This document shows, piece by piece, positions 1 through 11,900 of a DNA stretch of 64,000 bases. This DNA comes from Pontederia crassipes (taxonomy: Eukaryota; Streptophyta; Magnoliopsida; Commelinales; Pontederiaceae), in the NCBI GenBank assembly GCA_030549335.1, contig CM060187.1:2666001-2730000 (forward strand), read 5' to 3'. The notes under the pieces are model-generated. The model was not told the origin of the DNA. It saw only the letters and a list, made by a program, of their open reading frames with translations, and did not search any database. Every line of letters starts with the position of its first letter. Position 1 is the first letter of the stretch. The translations under genes were made by a program, and so were the position numbers.

Positions 1-760
1 TAAGTGGCATTCATAATTATCGTACCAAAGTTTTATTGATTAAGAGATCAGTGACTGTGTTACCCATTTAGATCATTAATTGAGATTCTTGGACGTCAAG
101 CGCTTGCATGTGAACTTGCAGAAACAGATGACAGGACTGCAACGGGGAGTCGGAACGTGCCCTCCCAACACGCTGCACGGTCCATGGATCCATCCAGCTA
201 TGCGGAGCTGTGCAAAGTTTAATAAGCTGCTCCATCTCTATCTAAACCCCCAGCCGATCTCTGTTCGCCATGATCGACACCACCTCGATGAGATTGACAA
301 GAGCCTGGCAGGAGGGATGCGAACAAAATGGTGTGTGACTTGGTCCCTGACTGCTGCAGAAACGCCTGGTCCAGGGCTCAAATCCGAGGCCATTTGCTCG
401 TTTGGAGCATGACCTCTCAATCTCAAATCTACCTGCCTTTACCTCGGAACGGTGGTGGTGGGTGACCAATATGACATGCTTAGGCGTTAAAAAAAAGTTT
501 TTATTCTATTAACCCCTCCCGAAATGAAATGTGCCGATGGGTCCTGTGCCAGAATTCAGCGTTAAGTTTGGCGAATCTCCAACATGCCAAAGTGGACTTG
601 TTCCAGTGCAACGGACGCGGTTGATGTCCGGAATTGGTGCTTGGGGAACTACTCCAGCAATGGCGGCTCCACTCTCCGTGACCCGAAAAGTTTCTGATTA
701 GTTTTATATGCTAAGATGTTAACCTTCAGATGGATTACCTTGTGCATGCTTATCCTTATG

Positions 761-802
<42 letters not shown>

Positions 803-1772
803 GCATGCCGCATGGTTGTCAACTGCCAAGATGCATGTGAAGGAAAAGAAGGTCCCCCTTGGCTCTGCTCTCATTCCTTGTGATGGTGCATTAAATCCTC
901 TGCAACTGGACTTTGGGGAGGAGGTGTCCCTCGTGCGAGGCTGTACGGTTCCTTGGCAAGTGCAGTCGGCCAGCTGTTTAAAATCTCATGACTCGATCCT
1001 GCATACATATTATTTTAAACGATTAAAAAAAAGTCTGCGCAGAATCGAATCGATCGAACAGCACAGTTGAACTTCTGACATGCTTCATTGCCAAATCATG
1101 TATGATCTCTCAATTTGGTGCAATAATTCAGGAGATAAATCCGCATCAAGAATATATTTTTTAACCTTTGATTTGTCGAATCCATTAGATGTAATCTATC
1201 CTCCCGGGACTTATAACATTAGATATAGTCAACTTGAATTACACATTTGGTGGCTTTTGACATCATTGCTCATCATGTTATGCCCATGCTGCCTCTGCTT
1301 GTTGTTTGTTGCAGATAATACTCATTATTTCAGTATAAATTTTACAATGTCATTGTGGACTTGTTACCTCACATTTATGTACATCTACACATGATAGCTA
1401 CAGCAGGTCAAGAGTAAATCATCAAGGAAGGACGGCAAATGCTTGTAGCAAGGCTAATTCTTGTATGAACTCAGACACTGCCTGTTGTTCTGTATATGTG
1501 CAACTGAAATGACCCAACTATCCAAAGGAAGTATCACTCAATCCTTTAGCGTTGGTTTATCATCTATTTACAAAGGTCGAGGATTACAGAACATCACACG
1601 GAAATCAGTGATGATGAAATGATGCATATCATCCACGCTCAAACATGGATTGCGCGAATGGACAACATGAAACAACAAGGATGAAATCAAATAATAGATG
1701 CTCTTAACATGTGGGATTGTTTGTGTGTTTTGATATGTATGTAATGCAACATCTACAAATCTGGCTGTCACT
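1..1772. other. Intergenic stretch without a recognised gene
   Basis: Short reading frames occur on both strands but none matches a family I recognise, and none shows convincing splice structure. The only clear structure is an (AG)n microsatellite at 767-800. The right part, just below position 1773, should hold the 3' untranslated region of the minus-strand ankyrin/RING gene, but no clear polyadenylation signal could be fixed by eye. Confidence 0.6.
767..800. repeat. (AG)17 microsatellite
   Basis: Seventeen uninterrupted AG units are seen directly. This is a simple sequence repeat in intergenic DNA and likely polymorphic in length. Confidence 0.95.
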
Positions 1773-4700
1773 TTAGGCTTGATGTAAGAACTTATATCTG
1801 AGGAGTCTCTGGAAACTGAGCGATCGAAATGAAGAGGAAGAATGCCGCATGCTTCGACTATAGCTTAAGACAAGCTTGCTTAGATGCTTAACAATGGAGT
1901 CTTCAGTTTTTGAGGCAACAATTGCGTCCGAGGCATGGCAAGATGTCGAAAGGCTGACCATCGCCAAGTCTTTGATTTGTCTGATGCCTGGGAGCTTGAT
2001 AAACTTGACTATTGCATGTCGACAGAGAGGGCATGCTACTGAACCAGGAGGAGAATGCAGAGAAGTTGTGCTATCGATAGAGCATAAATACAGCGCACAT
2101 AAGACACAGAATTCATGATGACATCCTAAAATAAGAGAGGAAGTCATCAGGATAGCATGTGGATAATGATTAAGTATATGATACAACGAACCAGGATATA
2201 CTGAACAAAAAGAATGGATAAGAAATTTAACAAATTGATAAATTCTTGGTTGCAAACTGATACAAAAACACCTAAGCTAATGAAATCAATAATACAAAAA
2301 GATAAATACACATCAAATGAGAAAAGGACCAAAGGTTCTAAACTCTAAATGTAGATAGAGATGATATACTAGGGAAAGAAATATATATATATATGTTTCA
2401 AAGTTTTCATCAACAACAACAACAACAACAAAGCCTTATCCCACTAGGTGGGGTCGGTTACATGGATCATACGACGTCATTCCGTCGTTGATCCATGTTC
2501 ATGAGATTCGACAGGGTTTTACGCTGGCTGTCGGGGCCTAACACAATCCTCCTCCTTTATCCGGACTTGGGACCGGCTATAAAACATAGGCGGAGTTATT
2601 AACACCATCGATCATGAATATGAAATTCACTAAGAAAGAGAACACCACAAAGTTTCAAAGTTTTCATCATGGAAAGAAAAAAAATATGTTTCAAAGTTTT
2701 CATCATGATAAATAGCATGAAATAGTAGATACAGATAACCAAATGCAGAGCTTCTAGTTTCCAGAACCTAGAAGAATGTGTTGAAAATAAAGCTTTTAAC
2801 AGTTCAAATGATGAAGATAATACTCCAGCCACAAAGCTTGAACCTCAACAGTTTTAAAACTAGGTAAGAAATTCATATAACAAAACAATTCAATTTTGTC
2901 CTAAAGGTGCAAAGATATATATGTAAATGAGTTCTTGTATAATAGCTTTTGGTTCATCGATGCTTACCTTCGACAGCCACTGTGCATGTTGATTCTAAAC
3001 AAATGGAACATGGATCAATAATATCAGATTCATGTTTTGCCTTTCTCCAACCACATTCTCTGCAAGTTATTCAATAAGAAATGTGAGACAATTTGAGGCA
3101 CAAGAACTAAACAAATCATTGCAATTAACATCTCAGAGCACCGCAAGTTAAAATATAATGTTCTTTTGTTCATATCAGCATTATTGCCAGTCCAAACAGG
3201 ATTCTTGACGAGCAAGCTGAAACAAGGTTCAGAGGATATATCATTGATTTTTTTTTCTATGACAAGATAACTTGATTTATAATGGAAATTAATTTGTTTT
3301 GAGGGATAATAAAAGACGCTCACAAGACAAGAAAAGCAGAGAATTGGAAAAAAACCCAAATGATTGAAAGTAGTGACTGAATGAAAGCAGAAGGTCCTAA
3401 AATGTTTCATCGGAAAATGCATGATTTTCAACCATGTTAACCTTCCGCAAGATGGATATCATAGTTCATTTTTTATTGGATACTAACAAGCATATGAAAC
3501 TAAAAGCAATTATCTCAATGAAGTCCAAAGTTTTATGTGACAACAGCATCTCTGGTAAGTTCATTGCTATAGAAGCTGTTCAACAACAACAACAACAACA
3601 AAGCCTTATCCCACTAGGTGAGGTCGGCTACATGGATCATACGACGTCATTCGTTGATCCATGTTCATGCGATTCGACAAGGTTTTACGCTGGCTGTCGG
3701 GGCCTAACACAACCCTCCTCCTTTATCCGGGCTTGGGACCGGCTATGAAATATATCAAGATCATCTGCCAAAAAGTCTTGAATCTGACAAAAATATGCTA
3801 TGCAAGCATAATGAACATAATACTTACGGGATGCCACCATGGAAAGGAGGTGGCTCAACAGAGCCAAAAAAACGAGGATCATTGGGACCTACAAGCATGC
3901 CACCACCTCCTCCCAAACCCCTATTAGGATAAAAGGATCATGATTCCACAAAGGTAAATATACAAATATAAACTCCAATTTGACTCTCCCACCACCATGT
4001 TTGACATACTCGTACTATAGGAAACCATCAGAGTGGAAGATCATGGTTTCATAAACCATGCAACATATGAATGCACATACACAGTTCATTAATATATGCA
4101 AACTTTATACTATCTCCAAACTGATTAAACATGATAGGCTAGAATAGATATATATAGGTTTGCATAAAAACAGATTTATTAAAACTTGAATGAGATAAAT
4201 GTTCAAATTTAACGTGAACAATTTGCAGACTACCGAGCAATCTTCACAATGCTCATGAGGGGCAGAGAGATGTATTGCGAGGGCATAGTACATGCTTGAA
4301 CATCAGGTTCTCTACTTAGAATACTCTCAAGCCAGTTATTATGCCATGAGCGAGCCACCATCACTGGAGTCCAACTTTCAAGATTGAGGAAAAAAGATTG
4401 TAAGTAACCAGAATGGCAGGAAATACATAAATATGACAGAAGGAGGAGCAAAATAAGTATGAATTAAGAAAAAGTCCCAAGTACTTGATGTGATTATGTG
4501 AGGTTAATAATATCATGATAATCCCACAGCAGAAACACCATAAGAAAATGTGAGATTAAGTTAAACACTGCTGATATATGACCAAGAGTCAGGTTTTATA
4601 CAGGTACATGCAAAGTTCTCACTTCTCACAAATTAGTTTCTTGATTTAAAAAAAAAGAGCAAGATTTTATACAGGCACACGCAAAGTTCTCACAAATTAG

Positions 4701-6905
4701 TTTCTTGGGAAATTTGCATTCAGTTTCAATTAAGACAACTAATGAGCTGAGAATTTTACAAAAAACGCATTAATATAAAATGATGATCAAGAATGGTTTT
4801 CCATCCAACCCAATTATTGGTATACATCAAGAGATTTGAGACTTTAGGCCATGGTCACGGATGCATCAACATTCCAGGAAGTAGTATTCCAGCAAACATG
4901 CAATGCTTCATATATGCCACACGTGCACTTCATAGAAAATATTGCAGTCGCAAAGGAAAAAAATGCAGCCATATATACGGATGGAACTAAATTTATTTCA
5001 TAAAAAACATACCCGTTTGCATTTCGAGCAGCTATGCTAGCTCCTCCCGCAATAAGAACCTGCACATCCATATAAATGCATAACTAGCAAAATGGAGAAC
5101 ATTGAACAACCAAAAGAAAATGAAACAAGAACGTACTCTACAGCATTCTGCATTTCCACCACAAGCAGCATAATGAAGTGCTGTGCTCCCGGCTCCTGTT
5201 GTTGCGAAGCAAACATCTTAGAGAGATGCAATATTTTTAAACCTGTTAGTGAATAGGTTATAATTTTTTTCCATGTTATTTGATAGAGTAACTTTCATAT
5301 GACTTGCCACTCTTCATTAACTCATCTACTTATAAAACACAAGAAGAGGGCATACATGAGTAGCTGATTTAGCAACTTAGAGAGATGCAATATTCTTAAA
5401 CCTGTTAGTGAATAGGTTATAATTATGTTCTAAGTTATTTAATAGAGTAACTTTCATATGACTTGCCACTCTTCATTAACTCATCTACGTATGAAACACA
5501 TGAAGAGGGCATATATGAGTAGCTGATTTAACAACTTGCCTATGGGTTAGGAGAATTCTAATGAACATGCATATGTTTCTAGAAGGGTCATCATTTATTT
5601 GATGTTAGAGTCTGTTTTAACTAGCACATATCCAAAATCCACTGGCCTGCACCAGTTTAAATAGAGGAACTACAACCTTCCATGCATGCATTAAATGTTA
5701 GTTCTTTCGTTACATTCTAGCATTGCTCCACTTTGAAGATACAAGTCACAACTGCATACTATCTTGAATGCCATTATACAGAGACAGGGGAGCTCACTCA
5801 TGAATAAAACAATCACCTATCAAGTCGATGGTTGATCCATCTTCAATTGTCACCTCAGAGACGGAGGCCCCTACATCCAGTAGTAGTCTCACACTGTCTG
5901 CATGGCCATTTAGTGCTGCCAAATGAAGAGCGGTGATGCCCCCATCTGCCTTTCTATTCACTGTCTTGGATAAACCTCTAAGGAACATGAACAAGAGAAC
6001 ATATAATACTGAAACAGTCGGCCAAAAAGTATAATCAATGAACCCAGATAAGAATTCAACATACACCTCATCAAAGTATATTACTGAAACTTCTTTATTT
6101 GATCCTCTGATGGTATTCCAAAACTCAGGCATGCTAGGCACGTAATCAGCAAGGAGAAGACGGATACAACGACTATGACCATTTAAAGCAGCAAAATGAA
6201 GAGCTGTTCCACCACTAAGACAATCTGACTTGTGTATCTGAATCCCAGGAAAATTCTCAGTCATGTAAACTATGTTAGTAATCTAAACTCGGATCTAGAA
6301 GTTACAGAACATTACATTGGCTTTGTAGAGTACAAGAAGCAGAACAACCTCCCAGTGACCCCGTAGACAAGCTTGCATCAATGGTGTCTGTTTAACAATC
6401 AAAACACATTTAGAGCAATATTTTCTTGCTATCCTATTCCTCAGCCTAAAACTAAATCCGTGAAGTTTCTACCTTGATCCATTTTGTGTATCTATGAATT
6501 GAATTTTGCAACATGTGAATGAACATAAGCTCAACAACAGAAATAAAAATCTGAGAATTCTCTCACCTGACCGCTAGAATCGCGATGATTGATATTAGCA
6601 CCAGATTCAATTAGAAGAGAAACAGTCTGGAAAGTGCAAGCTGCACTATGAGGCTCATTTCTTTTTCCAATGTTACACAAAAGAAACGAAATGTATAGTG
6701 AGTACATCACCTCATGATGGCCATTTGCAGCTGCACAATGTAGAGGAGTGTTCCTCATACCAAAAGTCGAATACCTTACAAGTCTGGGATTGAACTCTAA
6801 GATAGCCTTGACTTCCTCAAGATCTCCTTCTTTTGCAGCCAAGGCCAGCCGCTCGCCGGCAGCCGAACACCCAAAGGAAATGCCAATGATGCTCAAAATT
6901 CCCAT
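1773..6905 (-). CDS. XBAT32-like: Ankyrin-repeat RING-HC E3 ubiquitin ligase, XBAT32/XBOS type (10 exons)
   Basis: The gene likely encodes a ubiquitin ligase that binds substrates through ankyrin repeats and recruits an E2 through its RING. Exons (minus strand): 6711-6905, 6567-6626, 6316-6387, 6065-6237, 5817-5977, 5137-5195, 5013-5059, 4234-4374, 2968-3059, 1773-2125. All introns are GT-AG with matching phases, and the sum is 1353 nt (450 aa plus stop). The N-terminal [16 protein letters not shown] and [13 protein letters not shown] are family signatures. Further ankyrin units include [13 protein letters not shown] (118-130), [29 protein letters not shown] and [12 protein letters not shown]. 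The C3HC4 RING uses C320, C323, C335, H337, C340, C343, C365 and C368. An in-frame ATG at 6926 exists; 6905 is preferred because relatives start MG-x-LS. In Arabidopsis, XBAT32 acts on ACC synthases and promotes lateral roots; the same role here is inference. A separate XBAT33-like identity is less likely, because IDLIGAGST and [10 protein letters not shown] fit XBAT32 better. The gene looks intact. Confidence 0.93.
2411..2582 (-). repeat. Au-like SINE, near full length, in the last intron of the E3 ligase gene
   Basis: On the minus strand the element begins near ATAGCCGGTCCCAAG, has a box-B-like GTCGAATC motif, and ends in the conserved CCCACCTAGTGGGATAAGG tail followed by (TTG)n. These are hallmarks of the Au SINE, a tRNA-related SINE whose 3' end matches RTE LINEs. 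It lies in the intron between exons 9 and 10, in gene-sense orientation. A string close to GTTTCAAAGTTTTCATCA is seen left of the tail and twice more at about 2652 and 2688, so the true target duplication is ambiguous. Confidence 0.75.
3581..3747 (-). repeat. Au-like SINE, near full length, in intron 8 of the E3 ligase gene
   Basis: This copy is nearly identical to the one at 2411-2582 over its whole length, with the same (TTG)n tail, and lies in the intron between exons 8 and 9, again in gene-sense orientation. The box-A-like TAGCCGGTCC and box-B-like GTCGAATC are both present, as expected for internal Pol III promoters. No clean target duplication could be identified. Confidence 0.75.
4595..4722. 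repeat. Tandem duplication of about 80 bp in an intron
   Basis: A block reading TTTTATACAGG ... GCAAAGTTCTCAC ... ACAAATTAGTTTCTTG occurs twice in a row, with a short poly-A between the copies. It lies in the intron between exons 7 and 8 of the E3 ligase gene and does not touch exons. Confidence 0.75.
5217..5534. repeat. 159-bp tandem duplication in intron 5 of the E3 ligase gene
   Basis: Unit 1 starts at 5217 and unit 2 at 5376. Both begin CTTAGAGAGATGCAATATT and run through CATATGACTTGCCACTCTTC to AGTAGCTGATTTA. They differ at only a scattering of positions, so the duplication is fairly recent. It starts about 20 bp from the acceptor of exon 6 and leaves the exon intact. Confidence 0.9.
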
Positions 6906-7122
6906 ATCAACCAATTCAGAATCCAAATATTGACATAAAACAAGGAGAATCCCTTTTAAACCAAAGAAGTGGAGGAATTAAAAAAAGAGAGAGAGAAAAG
7001 AAACAACTGCTAGAAAGATTGAATCTTTCAGTCCAAAACTACAATACAAATGTTTCTATAAGTCACAATTCAAAGAGAGTGAAACGCAAACCAAAATATC
7101 ACTACGATCGTATTGCTGAGTT

Positions 7123-7152
7123 CCCCCCATCCCCACCCACCCGCCCACCCCC
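7123..7152 (-). promoter_or_regulatory. G-rich tract with G-quadruplex potential in the leader/promoter of the E3 ligase gene
   Basis: On the minus (gene-sense) strand this 30-bp tract consists of six G runs of 3 to 6 bases separated by loops of one or two bases. It lies about 220 bp upstream of the chosen ATG at 6905. If the 5' untranslated region reaches this far, the tract would be in the mRNA; otherwise it is promoter DNA. The structure is inferred from sequence only. Confidence 0.55.
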
Positions 7153-8942
7153 AAACCTCTGCACCTAACTACCAAGTAAAGAATATTACTAGAAGTGTTC
7201 ATGCTAAAAAATATATATTAAATCGTAACAAAGTCAATCAAAAGAAATCGATCCAATAAATCATATCAAGAAAGCAAACGGAAAGAAGGAAAGAACAAAA
7301 AAGAAAATAACCCAAAGAATGACTCCGGTATAGTTTGTGTTCATAACATGAAAACAAAAACCAGATCTTGGCGTCAATCCGATCATTCACCGCCCAGATC
7401 AGGATTAACCGTGAAGGGATCACATCCTATCTGGTACTAAGAACAAGCACACATCTTGGGAACAAGAAAAAAATTAAGCACTCGTGTCAGCAGTAAAAGC
7501 AGGTGCTTTGAATGGCTCTGCGCGGAAGTCTGAATTGGCCCTGAAGAGCAGATGATACGAGTGATGAAGAATGGAAGTTGAAGGATAAATCCAACCATGA
7601 ACGGTGCTGCAAAGTAAGTGTGCTAGAAGAGTAGATACGAGCGTGAGGAAGATGGATGGTTCTTGCCCACCATTTTTTTTTTCACTTATTGTCTTTCCCT
7701 TGTATTTTAGCTGTGCCCCAGAGGACTGTGAAAGAACGAGAAAAACATGTCGCCATGATTGGGACAGACAGCGGCCATTAAATGTGAGAGGTTGGAATCT
7801 TCGTTCGAGCCCTTGGATCCTCCTCATGTTAGAAATTCCTTTTTTTCACCTTCTCGTCGTTCCTTCCTTCGTCAATTTCTATTAACAGTAGCAGCAGACA
7901 AAGCTGCGTCTCATGTTCTTCGTAGAAACAAAATAATGTATTTTCGGATAGACATCGTAACACTCCCACCCAATCGTAACACTCGAGATATTATTCATTT
8001 CGAGTCATCCATCCGTACAAATTTAAAATATATGTTGATAGATAAAGAGAGTACATATAAATACTCCCACCCAATCGTCTACTTAAGATATTATTCATTT
8101 TGAATCGTTTATCCGTACAAATTTAAAATATATCTTAATAAATAAAGAAAGTACATATAAACTCACGATCATTTTCGTATTTTTTATTCACGTGAAACTA
8201 TTTAATGAGATAATCTTTTCCTCATAAAGGTTCAACTTTCTCATTGATCAAAGTTCGCGATCCATGACTCATGTTTTTACATGATTCAAATAAACACGCG
8301 AGGTCGACTCAAATATCATTTTATAACACTTCAATTCAATCAAAATATTATTCACTTTGACCTGCACGAATTTAAAATGCGTAGTGCGCGATTATTTAAT
8401 AAGACTCAACATTGCATCTCCAGCACCAACTCAGAAGAGTAGTTCCCCTTTAAGATGATTTACTTTCTTCTCTTTTTTTTTTGAGAAAAAAATAATATGC
8501 ATGATATTAACTTTTTTAATCACTAGACTGTTAAAATTGATAATGCTAAGCAAAGAAGCAATTTTTTTTTTCTCCCTACATAAAGATGTTTCCAGCTTTT
8601 TATCCAATTTATTGTTGCATGCACAGGTATGGACCTACAAAACTTAATGTCTTTCCTAATAGAAATATTTCCATGTTAACAGTAACTTGTAAGATTTTTT
8701 TTTAGCCATCAAGAAAGATTGGTCGACTATAACAAATGCTCATGGCAGAAAACAGACTGTTGATACATCAACCAATAATCCCATCTTCTTGTCATCAAGA
8801 GAGGAAGTTCTTGTCTTTTTAACACAAGTTAGACAAGATAATTTTGCCATCAATTCTTCAAATACAGTTTTGTCTTCCAAGATGAAATAACCCAAGAGGA
8901 TTCGAGACGATGAGGCAAAAATTCAGTGACATCCATTAGTAA
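7153..8942. other. Intergenic region between TAD3 and the E3 ligase gene
   Basis: This region should hold the promoter of the minus-strand E3 ligase gene and the 3' untranslated region of TAD3. Reading frames at about 7470-7890 overlap on both strands and match nothing I know. A tandem duplication lies at 7963-8164. The rest is AT-rich with no recognised element. Confidence 0.5.
7963..8164. repeat. 101-bp tandem duplication
   Basis: Two adjacent copies (period 101 bp) share CTCCCACCCAATCGT, GATATTATTCATTT, CCGTACAAATTTAAAATATA and AAGTACATATAAA. They differ at about a dozen positions. A shorter related TATTATTCACTTTGA string occurs near 8347, suggesting that this is part of an older dispersed repeat. 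Confidence 0.8.
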
Positions 8943-11900
8943 TCAACTGGATTCTTCTCCTTCGAGCTTTCCAAGGTCTCCCTCAGGTATCATGATCCTG
9001 TAAACAGAATAGTGATGATTCAAACTCTTCTCTCCCTGCAATCTGAATACAGTACCAAGTGCACCGGCATGTGGGTTAGGGAAGGCAAAGAAAATGCGAC
9101 GAATTCTTTGGTGCACAAGTGCCATAGCACACCTGTAAATCAGAAAAAAAATCATATCAGAAAGAATGGAACAACAAATCACATAAAAAATGAATTGTCA
9201 GAGCATCAAATAATTTCAAGATGTTTGGAATAAGATCGCGAATAAAAAACAACTAAGCTAGGATGTGTCCAGGAGCGTATATTGTTAAAGAATTCAAGGC
9301 CATTTGATGCTGCTTATTACTGACCTTGTACGACCTTTTATAACCAAATTACAAAGTAGTTTAGACAAAAAAGACAAGCAAACTGCTTAGCAGAAACATA
9401 GTTTAAACATGACTTTGGACCTAACCGGTCACAATTTAACATGCAATAAGCAAACATTAAACTTACATGGAGCATGGCTCCCAAACGAGGTAGATATCAA
9501 AGCCAGTGCACAAGTAAGGTCGCTTGATTTCAGCTGACAAACAATTGCTAGAGACTGCATTCACCAATATGTCCTGATGCAAATATATGTTAGTATTTTT
9601 CATTGAGTTCACCGAGTATACTATGCATATTACATACAGATCCAGGTCTTTGCGTAATACTGAATTTTATTTCACATTAAGTGGCATTCACCTACTGTGA
9701 TGCACAGTATGGTACAGCATTTAATGCACAATATATTCCTCTTTCCCTTTTTTTTATTGAGTGGTATAATATGTTAGTTGTTGTATATCCAAATGAGGAG
9801 AATAAACAGTATCAACTGGAAACAATACATCATGAAGGCTCAAAACAAGACTGAAGCTCACTTCTGAAACATTAACCTTCTGTCGTTTCACTGGAAAATC
9901 ATCTGATGTACGCAGAGCTTCAGCTGTTTGAGTTTGGGAATTACAAGACCCTGAACTAGGAAATAACTGCCTATCTCTCGCTGCAGCATTTTCAATAGCA
10001 ACAAGAGCAGCATGCTTAAGAGGATGCCAACAGCAGATGCTTCCAAAATCCGCCAAAGAATTATTTTGGTTTGGTCTTATTTGCATCCAACCCCAGGGAT
10101 TTAAGCAAGAGACTCCAGCATATGATTCCTCAAGTTTATCAGATGCCAAATTTGGAAGTGGGGCTTCTTGTGACCCTGGTAATTCATTTCCATCAGTATT
10201 TCTACAAGTAGCCATTGCTTCCTTTTCATCACTGAAACCAGGACTATTGCTTGTTTTATATGCTGGGGAAGGAGTCAAACATGTGTGGTCATAAGATCTG
10301 GCAATAACTTGCTTGCTCATAGGATCAACAATCACTGCAGCATTTATGACCTGCAATGCTGAAAATGGATTCAGTTAAGTTCTCTACCCTATAAAATGAG
10401 CACAGATCCCCTCAATAAATAAATAAATAAAATTAGCCCATAATAGAGTTTTTTCTTGAGGACAAAAAAAAAGTAAAAATTGAACAAGATTACGTGAACC
10501 TTCGGTTTTACAATCAAAACCACGTATATTTGCATCACTCGGTCACTGGAACACAAAATATAAACCAGAAAACTAATAAAGCATTGGATATGAAAACGAT
10601 CATCCAACATTTATGAGCAACAGAAAAAAAATATTCATATTTGATGTTCTCAATTCATATAAACATGCGATACAGAAGAGGCCAACTATGGGCAACACAA
10701 ATAACGCATTTTTTACTTGAATTGACATTCATGCATCCCATTTATGTATTGCATCTGTCTTTTTAGGGCTGTGTATTGTATCTGTTGACTTGTCAGAGCA
10801 GGTGAAATTCCATGCATTCATGACATACCTTGCCACTATGATGGCTTAACTTGATTGCTGACTTCATGTATCCAGTAGCTACTTCTATATCCTCTTCACT
10901 AAGAAGAACAATGTTGTCTGAACTGTTACATTGACAAGAACATAATAATCATAATTAAGAACACATCAGAAATAGTGTATGATTAAAACAACAACAACAA
11001 CAAAGCCTTATCCCACTAGGTGGGGTCGGCTACATGGATCATACGACACCATTCCACTCTATTAGTATATTCGTTGATCCATGTTCATGAGATTCGACAG
11101 GTAATCTCATGAACATGTAAGAGAAAAAACAAGAGAGAACATAGTGTATGATTAAAAACAAGAGAAAAATTATTCATCTAAGTGACATGTAAGAGAGAAC
11201 ATAGCATCTGCAACACAATTCAAAGGCACAAAAGAGAAGAAAAATAGTCAGTTCACTTCACAGGATTGAACGCTTGCAATCATGTTCAATACTTCCATTC
11301 ATCAACATTTCATTTTCACTGAAGGTTCATGGTGGCACTGGTTATATTTTTTAATAACAGCTGGATTAAATCTTCTTGTCATAGCACAAATATATCTCTT
11401 TTGTGAGAGTAGAGATGCATGAATACTACATCAAGATGGGTATGGATGGATAAAGTTAAGTTAATGAATCTCTCCAAAAAGAATACAAAACAATATAGTG
11501 TTAAATGGTGAATATTCATGGATTGACACTAGTTAACTAAAAAAATAGACAAAAAATGCAGTGACAATTTGATAACTGGACAAACTAACTGGTCCATTTT
11601 TTTTCCATTTGAGAGATCTCAATTGTCCAACTTATGGTCTTGAGTTGAGACATGGTTACTATGACTTCAAATCCTGAGCAATTGCTTCTTTTCAAATTGA
11701 CATGTCAACAACAACAACAACAACAACAAAACCTTATCCCACTAGGTGGGGTCGGATACATGGATCATACGACGCCATTCCGCTCTATTAGTAACCAAAC
11801 CTTTCGGTATATTATTCACCAATAGATCTTGTTCTATTAGTTCGCCAAGTGTCCGCCTTGACCTCCCTCTCCCTCTTTTAATCGGACTCCAGATTATTTG

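Noticed and set aside
80-469. Possible small gene or exon at the left edge
   Set aside because: Frames overlap on both strands without known motifs or consistent splice sites.
7474-7885. Opposed open frames of about 90-120 codons between the two host genes
   Set aside because: They overlap on opposite strands, match no family and lie where the leader or promoter of the E3 ligase gene is expected.
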